DNA of 64,000 nucleotides from the NCBI GenBank assembly GCA_902167985.1, contig CABHNZ010000003.1, positions 1 to 64,000 on the forward strand, written 5' to 3'. A program made the translations under genes and the position numbers. Positions 48,301-57,415 of this stretch are shown here, in pieces. A model generated the notes under the pieces. That model did not search any database and was not told the DNA's origin. It was given only the letters and a program-made list of their open reading frames with translations. The first letter of the stretch is position 1. Each line of letters starts with the position of its first letter. The stretch comes from Shinella sp. UYSO24 (GTDB lineage Bacteria; Pseudomonadota; Alphaproteobacteria; Rhizobiales; Rhizobiaceae).

Positions 48301-49389
48301 CAGAACTGGCGCCCGACATGGCACCGCTATCCGTTATCGACCTGGTGATCGAAACCGGCCATTCTCTGCGCTACGGCAACGCACTTGTCGAGGCCGGAGA
48401 TGCCCACGAGGAGAGCCTGAAATCCTGTCCTGCTCGATCGCTGCTCTGCGTGCCGCTCAAGGACAATGGCAGGGTTTTCACCGTGCTCTATCTGGAGAAT
48501 AATGCCCTCAGCGACGCTTTCTCTCTGGAAACAGAACAGGCGATTGAGCTTTTTGCTGTTGCGACCACGCAGGCAATCCGGCTGAAAACCCAGCTTGAAG
48601 AGCAGCAGCGCGGCAATGCCGATCAGCAGTATCGCGACCAGGCGCTTGTCAGTGCCCGGGCCGAGCTTATCAAGAACTCCCATGTGAGCGTACTGGGTGG
48701 CATGGCCGCCTCGATTGTCCATGAGGTCAACCAGCCTCTCTCCGCGATCGTGACCTTCGCCAATTCAGGCATTCGCTGGCTCAAGCAGCCGGTTCCGCAG
48801 ATCGACAATGCGATCGCCAACTTTAGCCGGATCGAGCAATCCGGCGTGCGAGCCAGCAACATCATCTCCGCCCTGCGCTCACTGGCCAAGCAGGCGCCGG
48901 CCAATCTCCAGTTTCTCGATCTCAACGATGTGGTGAAGGATGTTCTCACCGTCGTGCAGCTCGACAATCGCGCTGAGGGTGTAGAGATCGAATGCGCGCT
49001 GACCGACGGCGGTGCATTGTTCGCCGATCCGATCCAGGTGCAGCAGGTGGTTCTGAACCTGATGACCAATGCGCTTGACGCGATGGAACCTCAGGCAGAC
49101 GGCCGGCGATCGAAAATCGAAAGCGAAATCCGCGACGCTTTCGTGTGCCTTGGCAGTCTCAGACACGGGAAGCGGCATACCGCCGAGCGCGCGGGAACAG
49201 ATTTTCGATCCCTTCTTTACCACCAAGGACAAGGGCCTGGGCATGGGCCTTGCCATCTGCCGGAGCATCGCCGAAGTTCACGGTGGAGAACTGAGCATCG
49301 GCAGCTCCAATGCCTCCGGCACGACCATGATCTTTCGACTGCCGCTGACCGAAAGCCCGGCCGGCGGTGGGTCCGAAGTCGCTGCTTGA
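45358..49389 (+). CDS. giant ATPase-TPR-GAF-histidine kinase (two frameshifts)
   Basis: About 1343 residues, soluble. It opens MTYAFGNRHIFGRDAELDML, then a STAND/AAA ATPase with Walker A GGAAGFGKTAL and Walker B LILFIDDLHWLD. A long helical, TPR-like region (about residues 380-890) precedes a GAF-like domain (LCVPLKDNGRVFTVLYLEN), an H-box ASIVHEVNQPLSAI near residue 1122, N-box LMTNALDAM, and G boxes SDTGSGIP and KGLGMGLAICRS. The frame changes at about 45423 (one missing G) and 49150 (one extra T), the only insertion-type shift in the window. It resembles the multidomain AAA-GAF-kinase family but lacks the Ser/Thr kinase domain often found at the N-terminus. No response regulator is adjacent. 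Confidence 0.88.
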
Positions 49390-49432
49390 TCGGAAAGCAT
49401 GCGCAATGGCGAAGCACCCCGCTGCGCGTCAA

Positions 49433-50083
49433 TCAGGCCGCCGGGCCGAAAACTGTGTTGAGTTCCTCGACGGCCTCGCAGGTCAAGGGCGAAATCTTTC
49501 TCTCCCCGAGGATGAAAAAGAGCTTGGCCGTCTCCTCCAGCTCCTCATAGGCGCCAACCGCCTCCGCAAGCGTCGGAGCTGAAACGATCGGTCCGTGATT
49601 GGCGAGCATCATGGCGCGGTGATCCTTCGCAGCATGCCCTACAGCCTGCGCAAGCTTGCGGTCGCCCGGCCGGTAATAAGGAACGAGCGGCAGCTTGCCG
49701 ACGCGCATGACATGATAGGCTGTCAAAGGCGGAAGGATATCTGACGCATCCTCGTGGCAGAGGCATGAAACGGCGACGGAATAGGTCGAATGCAGATGGA
49801 CGATCGCCCTCGCCTTCGGCCTCTCCTGATAGACGGCGAGATGAAAGAAAGCCTCCTTCGACGGTGGATCGCCGGAAAGCAGGTCGCCATCAACGGAAAC
49901 CCTGGAAATCCTGTGGGCCTCAAGCCCGCCAAGCGATGAATTGGTTGGCGTCACGAGGATGGACCCGTCCGCCAACCGGACCGAGAGATTTCCGGCGCTT
50001 CCATGCGCCAGCTTTCGCTCATAAAGCAGGGCTCCGTAGCGGACGATCTCCTGCCGTGCTGTGGCTTCATCCATGACTGTCAC
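49433..50083 (-). CDS. otnC: 3-oxo-tetronate 4-phosphate decarboxylase (class II aldolase family)
   Basis: 216 residues, aldolase II/adducin family. GNLSVRLADGSILVTPTNSSLG and the zinc ligands in HLHSTYS and ANHGP are present, with the catalytic-acid region SKEAFFH. In characterised acid-sugar pathways OtnC decarboxylates 3-oxo-tetronate 4-phosphate to dihydroxyacetone phosphate and CO2. The start overlaps the otnK stop by four bases, so the two are translationally coupled. Intact. Last gene of the five-gene operon. Confidence 0.93.
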   Translation of the reverse strand: MTVMDEATARQEIVRYGALLYERKLAHGSAGNLSVRLADGSILVTPTNSSLGGLEAHRISRVSVDGDLLSGDPPSKEAFFHLAVYQERPKARAIVHLHSTYSVAVSCLCHEDASDILPPLTAYHVMRVGKLPLVPYYRPGDRKLAQAVGHAAKDHRAMMLANHGPIVSAPTLAEAVGAYEELEETAKLFFILGERKISPLTCEAVEELNTVFGPAA

Positions 50084-51348
50084 ACGCCTTTCAGGGCGTC
50101 CAGCGCCTTGCCGAAAAAGTCGGTAGTGCCGAAGTTTCCGGATTTCAACGCCAGGGCCACACTCCGATCCTTGTCGGTCAGGATCGGTACGCCGGGATCG
50201 ATCTCAGGCCCGATTTCCAGTGCTCCAAGATCCAGCGCCTGGGCGACAGCACCCGATGTTTCGCCACCCGCGACGACGATACGGCGGAAGCCGTTATCAA
50301 CGAGGCTCTTCGCCAACTCTGCGAAAAGTCCGTCGAGCCGATGGGCAACCGCATCGCGCCCGTAACGCTGCTGCATGGCAGCCACCGTTTCCGGCGTGCC
50401 GGAGGAATAGACAAGCGGCGCCTTGCCCTTGTTGTCGACGATGAACTGCAGCAGCTGATCGGCACTCACGTCACCCGCCATGACCGCGTCCACATCAATC
50501 GGCAGGGTTGGGTGACTGCCGGCGTGATAGTCGATCTGGCTGCGGGTGGCACCGGAGCAACTGCCGGCCAGGATCGCCTCCGGTCCGGCCACTCCCGGGT
50601 AATCCTGTTTCAGGCCCTTTGCCTTTCCGCGCCGGATGAAGTTCGCCGGCAGGCCGATCGCTATGCCGGAACCACCCGTGATCAGCGGCGCATCGGCACA
50701 GGCAGTCCCGAGCACGACCAGATCCTCATCGGTCGCCGCATCGGCGATCACCAGCGTTTCGTCGCGGGCAGCGCTTTCGGCCAAGGCTTGCCGAACGGCG
50801 TCAGCCCCCTTGCGAACGATCGACGCCGGTACCAGACCAACAGGCGACTGCGTCTGCAAGGACAGCCAGCGACGAATATCCGGATCGGTCATCGGCGTCA
50901 GAGGATGGTTCTGCATGCCGGACTCGCTCAACAGCCGGTCATGGACGAACAGATGTCCCTGATGAACCGTGCGCCCGACGGTCGGGAAAGCCGGGCATGC
51001 AACGACACCCTTGACACCAAGCGCCTTGGCCAGGGCCTCGCCGACAGGTCCGATATTGCCCTCCGGTGTGGAATCGAAGGTCGAGCAATATTTGAAGACG
51101 ATCTGCTCGCAGCCCTGGGCGCGCAGCCATTCGAGCGCCTCCAGCGATTGCCGCACAGCCTCTTCCACCGGGATGGAACGCGATTTCAGCGAAATCACGC
51201 CTGCCTCCACGCTCGTCTCGACCGATCCCTTCGGTACGCCCATGAATTGCGCCACATGCAAGCCGCCCTGCCCGGGCAGGCCCTTGGCCAGCGTGTTGGC
51301 AATATCGCTTGCACCGGTAAAGTCGTCTGCGATGACACCCAGAAGCAT
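50080..51348 (-). CDS. otnK: 3-oxo-tetronate kinase (four-carbon acid sugar kinase)
   Basis: 422 residues, DUF1537 family. The N-terminal GVIADDFTGASDIAN and FKYCSTFDSTPEGNIGP bind the acid sugar, and the C-terminal VAGGETSGAV with EIDPGVP binds ATP. Catalyses ATP-dependent phosphorylation of 3-oxo-tetronate. It lies 2 bases downstream of the racemase-like gene and overlaps otnC. Intact and of normal length. Confidence 0.95.
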   Translation of the reverse strand: MLLGVIADDFTGASDIANTLAKGLPGQGGLHVAQFMGVPKGSVETSVEAGVISLKSRSIPVEEAVRQSLEALEWLRAQGCEQIVFKYCSTFDSTPEGNIGPVGEALAKALGVKGVVACPAFPTVGRTVHQGHLFVHDRLLSESGMQNHPLTPMTDPDIRRWLSLQTQSPVGLVPASIVRKGADAVRQALAESAARDETLVIADAATDEDLVVLGTACADAPLITGGSGIAIGLPANFIRRGKAKGLKQDYPGVAGPEAILAGSCSGATRSQIDYHAGSHPTLPIDVDAVMAGDVSADQLLQFIVDNKGKAPLVYSSGTPETVAAMQQRYGRDAVAHRLDGLFAELAKSLVDNGFRRIVVAGGETSGAVAQALDLGALEIGPEIDPGVPILTDKDRSVALALKSGNFGTTDFFGKALDALKGV

Positions 51349-51350
51349 GA

Positions 51351-52037
51351 TCAGGCCCTCGCCTTCGTCTTGGCCTCGTCACCGAGGACAAGATGTTTCA
51401 TTCGCTCAACCGCGGCATCCGGCGCCGTGAAGACGGGCACGGACACAGCCTTGCGAACAAGGTCGGCTGCACGCGACGTGGAAAAATGGGCGAGCATGAT
51501 GGCGTCCTTCTCGGCAAAATCGGGCGCACGCGCCGACACGAGCTGATTGTGGGTCTCGGCGTCGCCCTTGCGCAGAAGTTCGATCGCTCGATCGACGACG
51601 ATGGTCTCCAGCTCCACAGGCGCGCCCGTCTCGGCAACGAAGTCGTCAAACTCCTGCGCCATCGTCACCACTGCCGGTGCGAATGTCGCCAGCATGCCGA
51701 TCCGCTTGCCGCTTTCTATCGCCGCGCGAAACATCGCCTCGTTCGGCTTGAGGACAGGCACGGGAAACTCGGCGATCATCCTGTCGATCGCCGGCCCGAA
51801 GGCCGAACACGTTACGAGAATGCCATCCGCCCCCATGCGCAGGCCATAACGCCCGAAATCGACGAAACGCTCGATCAACGCCTCCGTGAGCAACTCGGAT
51901 TTGGCCCGATCAATGCTCAGGCCATCATCGAGAAGGTTTATCGTCTCGGCCTCCGGCCACGCGGCGGCAAATGCCTTCTGGATCGGGTCCATGGCCACTG
52001 GGGTTGCATGAAGGAGAACAATACGGGGCTTTGTCAT
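51351..52037 (-). CDS. Asp/Glu racemase-family protein with a single cysteine
   Basis: 228 residues. Family fold: RIVLLHATPVAMDPI, then DGILVTCSAFGPAI with the first catalytic cysteine, KPNEAMF and RIGMLATF. The second half has IMLAHFSTSRA where two-base racemases carry the other cysteine, and the protein contains no other Cys. It is therefore probably not a classical racemase. Its place directly upstream of otnK suggests it isomerises 2-oxo- to 3-oxo-tetronate, replacing OtnI. That role is inference. Confidence 0.82.
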   Translation of the reverse strand: MTKPRIVLLHATPVAMDPIQKAFAAAWPEAETINLLDDGLSIDRAKSELLTEALIERFVDFGRYGLRMGADGILVTCSAFGPAIDRMIAEFPVPVLKPNEAMFRAAIESGKRIGMLATFAPAVVTMAQEFDDFVAETGAPVELETIVVDRAIELLRKGDAETHNQLVSARAPDFAEKDAIMLAHFSTSRAADLVRKAVSVPVFTAPDAAVERMKHLVLGDEAKTKARA

Positions 52038-52049
52038 GATCTTGTCCTG

Positions 52050-52766
52050 TCAGGAAGCGGTGGAAATACGCGGCGTCAGGCCACCCTTTTCGTAGGCTAC
52101 GGCGGAAGAGGGCCTTGCCAGGGCCGAAACGAAGGCCTGCGCTCCGGATGGGTTGGCGGCATCGGCAAACACGGCTGCCGACAGTTCCACGACGGATTGC
52201 AAGGCATCGGGAAAAGGCCCCAGGATTTCGATCCCGGGCACCGACATCAGCTCGCTTATCTGCTGGATGGCGACTTCGGCTTCGCCGGCCACGATCTTTT
52301 CTGCCGTAAAGCCCGTGGGAATGGTGATTGCATTGGCCCGCACGGCATCGGCAATGCCCAGCCTCTCGATCAGGCCGGCAAAATAGATGCCGCTCGCGCC
52401 ACCTTCGGAAAAGGCGACCTTGTCGACGCCGGTCAACATGTCGGTGAAAGCCTGCGGCGAGGAGATATCCGGGCGGGCGGCACCGGCCTTGACGGCAACG
52501 CCGAGAAGCGAGCGCGCAACCGGCACTCGTGTCCCGGCAAGAATGGTTCCCGCCGCCTCAAGTTCATCCATGGAACCATCGATGGCGAGGATGACGTCAG
52601 CCCGCGCGCCATCCGCAATACGCCGCATCAGGACAGATGTCGGAGCCCAATCCATCTTCAGCGAGAGACCCGTCTCGGCCTCGAAATCAGGAATGATGTA
52701 GCGCTTGAACGCCAGCTCGACGGCAAGCGCGCTCATCACGGTTACAGTTTGTCTTTCTTCCGGCAT
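52050..52766 (-). CDS. ModA-like substrate-binding-domain protein without signal peptide
   Basis: 238 residues. The type II periplasmic-binding fold is recognisable: TVMSALAVELAFKRYIIPDFE, RRIADGARADVILAIDG, VAFSEGGASGIYFAGLIERL, IQQISELMSVPGIEILGPFP. It resembles molybdate ModA and the related binding proteins. It begins MPEERQTVTVMS with no hydrophobic leader, although ATG 52766 follows GGAGG well, so it appears cytosolic. No permease or ATPase accompanies it. It could sense or carry the acid sugar inside the cell. Role unknown. Confidence 0.8.
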   Translation of the reverse strand: MPEERQTVTVMSALAVELAFKRYIIPDFEAETGLSLKMDWAPTSVLMRRIADGARADVILAIDGSMDELEAAGTILAGTRVPVARSLLGVAVKAGAARPDISSPQAFTDMLTGVDKVAFSEGGASGIYFAGLIERLGIADAVRANAITIPTGFTAEKIVAGEAEVAIQQISELMSVPGIEILGPFPDALQSVVELSAAVFADAANPSGAQAFVSALARPSSAVAYEKGGLTPRISTAS

Positions 52767-52781
52767 GGTCTGCCTCCACCC

Positions 52782-54053
52782 TCAGCGCTCATCCGGTCCG
52801 CCGCGCGAGCCCGTGTAGCGCACGAGATCCGCGCTCAGATCTGCAAGATTGCGCTTGCCAAGGAAGGCAATGTCACGATCGAGCTCCTCGGTCAGGATCG
52901 AGATGGCGTGTTTCACGCACTCGCTGCCGCCCAGTGCTGCGGCATAGAGGAAAGGTCGCCCCAGGAAGACGAAATCAGCACCGAGCGCCAACGCCTTCAG
53001 CACATCCGTGCCGCGGCGGATACCGCCATCGACGATCACCGCCATATCGCCGGCAACAGCCTTGATTTCCGGCAGGACAGTGAGGGGAGCGATCGCACAG
53101 TCGAGCTGCCGACCGCCGTGATTGGAGATGATGATGCCATCGGCACCAAGCTCACGCGCAATGCTGGCATCCTGCGCCGAAAGAATGCCCTTGACGACAA
53201 GCCGGCCTTTCCAGCGGCGGCGAAGGCCTTCAATATGCCGCCACGCCAGCTGGTCGCGATTGTTGGTGTTGCGCACCGTGTTCTGCGACATCATCGGCGG
53301 CCCACGCCGGGCGTCGGTATTCTCGAAATAAGGGACGCCATGCTGGATGAAGGTGCGCGCAATCGTGCCGAGGAACCAGCGTGGATGAAGAAGGCTTTGG
53401 GTCGCGACACGCGGCGTGATCCGCATGGGCATGCTGAAGCCGCTGCGCAGATGGTTTTCGCGATTGCCGAGCATCGGCGTGTCAGCCGTCACGACGAACG
53501 TATCATAGCCGGCGGCATGAACCCGATCGACCAGCGGATTGATGCGCGCCTCGTCTCCGGCAAGGTAGCCCTGGAACCAGACATTGGGATTGCCGCGTTT
53601 GACGTCCTCGAGCTTGATCAGCGATGAGGCGCTGAGGATCATCGGCACGTTCATCTCTGTCGATGCCTGTGCCAGCTGAAGATCACCGCGATAGGCGACC
53701 ATCGCCGCCCCGCCCAGAGGCGAGATGCCGAAAGGCACATCATAGCGCTTGCCAAACAGGGTCCGGCTCAGATCCCGGCCCGAGACATCGGCCAGAACGC
53801 GGGTGACGAAGGAATAATCTGTATAGGCTTTCTTGGCCGCAGTCTGAGATGCTCCGGTCTCGACGGTTCCGTCGACATAGTTGAAGATCATGTGCGGCAA
53901 ACGGCGGCGCGCGACCCGCTCGAAATCATCGAGCGAAAGATAGTCCCGGAAGGCGCGCGGCGCGACTTTGGCAGTACGCTTGACCTCGGACGGACGTACG
54001 CCTGCCTCTTGCCGGCCTGCCGCGAGAACTGTCGTATCAATTGAATCGGTCAT
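52782..54053 (-). CDS. FMN-dependent alpha-hydroxyacid dehydrogenase (LldD/glycolate oxidase family)
   Basis: 423 residues from ATG 54053, which follows GGAG. The family core includes RRLPHMIFNYVDGTVETG, PFGISPLGGAAM, the catalytic His in SNHGGRQLD, and VDGGIRRGTDVLKALALGADFVFLGRP for FMN phosphate. Such enzymes oxidise L-lactate, glycolate, mandelate or similar 2-hydroxyacids to 2-oxoacids. As first gene of the otn operon it probably oxidises the imported four-carbon acid sugar at C2, replacing the NAD-dependent OtnD. Intact. Confidence 0.92.
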   Translation of the reverse strand: MTDSIDTTVLAAGRQEAGVRPSEVKRTAKVAPRAFRDYLSLDDFERVARRRLPHMIFNYVDGTVETGASQTAAKKAYTDYSFVTRVLADVSGRDLSRTLFGKRYDVPFGISPLGGAAMVAYRGDLQLAQASTEMNVPMILSASSLIKLEDVKRGNPNVWFQGYLAGDEARINPLVDRVHAAGYDTFVVTADTPMLGNRENHLRSGFSMPMRITPRVATQSLLHPRWFLGTIARTFIQHGVPYFENTDARRGPPMMSQNTVRNTNNRDQLAWRHIEGLRRRWKGRLVVKGILSAQDASIARELGADGIIISNHGGRQLDCAIAPLTVLPEIKAVAGDMAVIVDGGIRRGTDVLKALALGADFVFLGRPFLYAAALGGSECVKHAISILTEELDRDIAFLGKRNLADLSADLVRYTGSRGGPDER

Positions 54054-54656
54054 CTTGAAAACTCCGGAAACCCGCCTTGCGGCAGGCACGTTATGCGCCG
54101 GATGAACCGCGCACATCATTCGAAACGTCCGGCCCTCAAGCACTGCGCCAAGCACCCAATGCCCGACATCCGCCGAAGGCCGGCAGATTGGTCAGCCGCC
54201 TGCAGCTTTGGCAGTCCTGCTATTCCGTCGGGGCAAGAGAGAAGGCGTGAACGGCTCGGCCGAACGTATCAGGGACGCGAAAAGCGTCTCGTGCCGGTGA
54301 TCGACCTGATCCTCGAACATTTCACTCAATCCTCCCGAACCTGCGGAGCCACGTCAGACGCCAGGCCCGCAATCCAAGCCGCCCTCCCGGGGTCGGCTCG
54401 TTTTTACGCCCCGTGAAAGCGCATTCATAGCGTTGCACGACTGCATGAGCCTGTCAATACGAATTGGATCCCGCCGCGCGCGCACACCGAGAAGGCCCGC
54501 GGAAATGCGAATAGCTACATACTTTCAATTGGATATTGATTTTTTCCGCATTCATTCAGGATCAGCATGGCGAAGCAAAATGCGTTTCGATTGACAGGAC
54601 AGGCCTATCGCTGAGATATACGGACATCTATTGGCGGCAACATTCAGAGCCGGATC
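54054..54656. other. 603-base divergent promoter region of the tetronate cluster
   Basis: Lies between the FMN enzyme (minus) and the LacI regulator (plus). No gene is supported. It contains the near-palindromic operator candidate at 54414-54427 and a half-site CCGCATTCA near 54546-54554, about 100 bases before the regulator start. Confidence 0.55.
54414..54427. promoter_or_regulatory. LacI-type operator candidate 1
   Basis: TGAAAGCGCATTCA is a 14-bp palindrome with one mismatched pair and a central CG, the usual shape of LacI-family sites. It shares TGAA-CGCATTCA with the site at 55770. It lies in the gap between the otn operon and the regulator gene. Confidence 0.6.
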
Positions 54657-55672
54657 ATGAAAACATCCGAAGGCCCTTTCAGCGCGAAAGATGTCGCAAA
54701 ACACGCCGGCGTTTCGCAGGCGACGGTGTCGCGCGTCCTGAACGGCAGCACCTATGTCAACGAGGAAAAGCGGGCTGCGGTCCTGACTGCATGCGCGGAG
54801 CTGGGCTTCGTGCCCAACGGTGCTGCCCGGGCGCTGACCATGCGCAAGACGATGACATTCGGAGCGGTCGTGCCGAACGTTGCCAATGATGCCTTCGCCC
54901 TGTCGATGGCTGCTTTCCATGATCGGATAAAGGGCTCTGGCTACAGCCTGCTCCTGACCAGTTCCGGTTACGACGCCGAGTCGGAACTGCAGGAGATAAA
55001 CCTGCTTCTCGGACGCGGCATAGACGGCCTGATGGTCGTGGGTGGCGCCCATCATCCGGGCATATACAAGGCGATCGAGCGCCATTCGATACCAGTGGTA
55101 CAGACCTGGACCCTGTCACAGGACCACGCCTGCGTCGGTTTTGACAATGCTGCCGCTGCAAAGCGGGCGGCCAGCTATCTTCTGGATCTGGGCCATAGGG
55201 TTTTCGGCGTGATTACCGGCCGCCGCCAGGACAATGACCGCGCCCCGGCCCGCGTGCAGGGGGTCAAGGATGCGCTGGCGGAGCGGGGGCTCGTGATGCG
55301 CCCGGAACATGATATCGAGCGCGGTTACGGCATCGCCTCCGGCAGAGATGCGATGCGGGAGATGCTGTCCTATCCGGTGCGGCCCACAGCCATTCTTTGC
55401 GGCAACGACCACCTTGCCTTCGGCGCCCTGATCGAGGCGCAGAACCAGGGGCTCACGTCCCGGGCGACATTTCGATCGTCGGCTTCGGCGATTTCGATTT
55501 CGCTCCGCACATCAAGCCGTCGCTCACGACGATCCGCACGTCAACCGAGGAAATCGGCCGTATGGCGGGGGATTACCTTGTGAATGCCGTCAGCGGCAGG
55601 CCGGTGGTGCGCCGCACCGAGCTGCCGGCCGATCTCATCGTTCGTGAAAGTACCGGCCGGGCGCCGACCTGA
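54657..55672 (+). CDS. LacI-family transcriptional regulator (one frameshift)
   Basis: About 338 residues. The N-terminal helix-turn-helix FSAKDVAKHAGVSQATVSRV and hinge NGAARALTMRKTMTFGAV are classic LacI. The periplasmic-binding-like core follows, with LLGRGIDGLMVVGG, LCGNDHLAFG and, after the frameshift, HVPGDISIVGFGDF and LTTIRTSTEEIGRMA. The frame breaks at about 55453 (CTCACG should be CTCCACG). It probably responds to a tetronate-like effector and controls the divergent otn operon and the downstream importer gene. Confidence 0.92.
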
Positions 55673-56006
55673 GGCGCGAGATCGGGGCACTGAAGGCGGC
55701 CTCGAACGACCGTGCCTCTCCACAATCCCGAGATTCGAGATTGACGGAGGCCGATCTTTGTGAAATTCATGAATACGCATTCACAGACTTGCGCAACACG
55801 CTGCCTTGATACGGACGGCCCGGCGCGAGGATGGATCCACCTGGGAGGACACAGGTGAGGACATGAAAACGCAACCGACTGCTTGAACGCATCCGGTCAC
55901 GCTCGTTGGGCGGCTGGCGCGACAGGCAGATCATCCGCTTTCGCTTAACGGCAGCGACTGTGTACTTGCGTGCGCGCGTCGCCTTTCAAATGCTCGGGAG
56001 GAGCAA
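55673..56006. other. intergenic region upstream of the MFS importer
   Basis: 334 bases with the second LacI-type site at 55770-55783. No gene is supported. Confidence 0.5.
55770..55783. promoter_or_regulatory. LacI-type operator candidate 2
   Basis: TGAATACGCATTCA is a 14-bp palindrome with one mismatched pair, sharing TGAA-CGCATTCA with the site at 54414. It is about 225 bases upstream of the MFS transporter, so that gene and the aldolase may be co-regulated with the otn operon. Confidence 0.6.
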
Positions 56007-57334
56007 ATGACAAAGCTTCCAAATATCCGCTGGTTCATCATTGCCCTTTGCTTCCTGTCACTGGCGATCAGCTATATCGACCGGGTCAATCTTGCGATCG
56101 CGCGCCGCATATCAAGGCGGATCTCGGCTTCAACGATGGCCAGATGGGCCTCGTGCTCGGCGCTTTCTTCTGGACCTATGCCATCATGCAATTGCCCGCA
56201 GGATGGCTGATCGACAAGATCGGCGCCCGCATAGGCCTTGCTCTGGCCTGCGGCTGGTGGTCTGCATTCACGGTTTTCACCGCCCTTGCCAATTCCGTGG
56301 CCGGCATGTTCGGTGCCCGCCTGATGCTGGGCGTAGGTGAAGCCGGCTCTTATCCCGGTGGCGCCAAGGTCATCTATTCATGGTTCCCCAAGCGCGAACG
56401 CGGCATTGCCAGCGGCATTTTCGATGCAGGCCCGCAAGCCGGCACGGCAATCGCCCTGCCTCTGACCGCATGGCTGATCTCGACCTGGGATTGGGAGACT
56501 TCCTTCATCGCCACAGGCGCGATTGGCCTGGTCTGGGTTGTCGCCTGGCTGATGTTCTACCGTGAACCGGAGCAGATGAAGGGTATCAGCCCTTCCCAGC
56601 TTGCAGCGCTGCGTGAAGGCGTCGTCACGGAAGCGCCGGCAGCCGCAGAAAAGGTCAAGTGGGCTTCGCTGTTCAAATACCGCACGATGTGGGGGATGAT
56701 GATCGGCTTCTTCTGCATGAATTTCGTCAAATACTTCTTCATCACCTGGTTTCCGACCTATCTCGTGGCATCGCGCGGCTTTTCGCTGACGCAGCTCGGC
56801 ACGCTCGGTGCAATCCCGGCATTGATGAGCATTCCCGGCAGCATTCTCGGCGGCTGGCTGACCGACTATCTCTACCGTTCCGGCTATTCCCTCACTGCCT
56901 CGCGCAAATTCTGCCTTTCGGCAGGCATGCTTGGCTCCGCTGTGATCGGCTTTGCCGCCTTTACCGACAGCATTGCCGTCACGCTCACCCTGTTTTCTCT
57001 TACCTACGCCTCGCTTGCCTTCACTGCGGCGGTCATCTGGACGATGCCGGCGGATGTCGCACCAACCAAGGGCCATGTTGCCTCGATCGGCGGCATCCAG
57101 AACTTCGCCTCCAACCTTGCCGGCGTCGTCACGACAAGCGCCACGGGCCTGCTTCTCTACATTTCAGGCGGCTCGTTTGCCGGCCCGCTGCTGCTTGCCG
57201 CCGGCGTCTGCATCATCGGTGCATTGAACTACATCTTCGTCATCGAGAAGATCGAGCCTTTCACGGCACGAGAAAAGTCCGCCCCCGGCAAGAGCACCTC
57301 TCCGGCCTCGCTGCATGGACAGGCTGCCAGATAA
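56007..57334 (+). CDS. MFS importer of acid sugars, anion:cation symporter (ACS) family (one frameshift)
   Basis: About 443 residues and 12 membrane segments. SLAISYIDRVNLAIA at the first helix, the signature WLIDKIGARIGLALA and LMLGVGEAGSYPGGAKVIYSWFP identify the ACS family that takes up glucarate, galactonate, tartrate and similar sugar acids with protons. The frame breaks at about 56101; adding one G restores IAIAAPHIKADLGF-type sequence. ATG 56007 follows GGGAGGAGC. It provides uptake for the neighbouring acid-sugar pathway. Confidence 0.92.
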
Positions 57335-57415
57335 TCGACGTCCCGGCAGGGCCCAGTGCTCTGCCGGGCAACCTGCTTTTCCGACTTCCCTTTTACAGCC
57401 CCCGCGAGACACATC

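Noticed and set aside
51393..53627. Plus-strand open frame of 744 codons opposite the tetronate operon
   Set aside because: It spans three clear minus-strand genes; composition is that of a complement frame.
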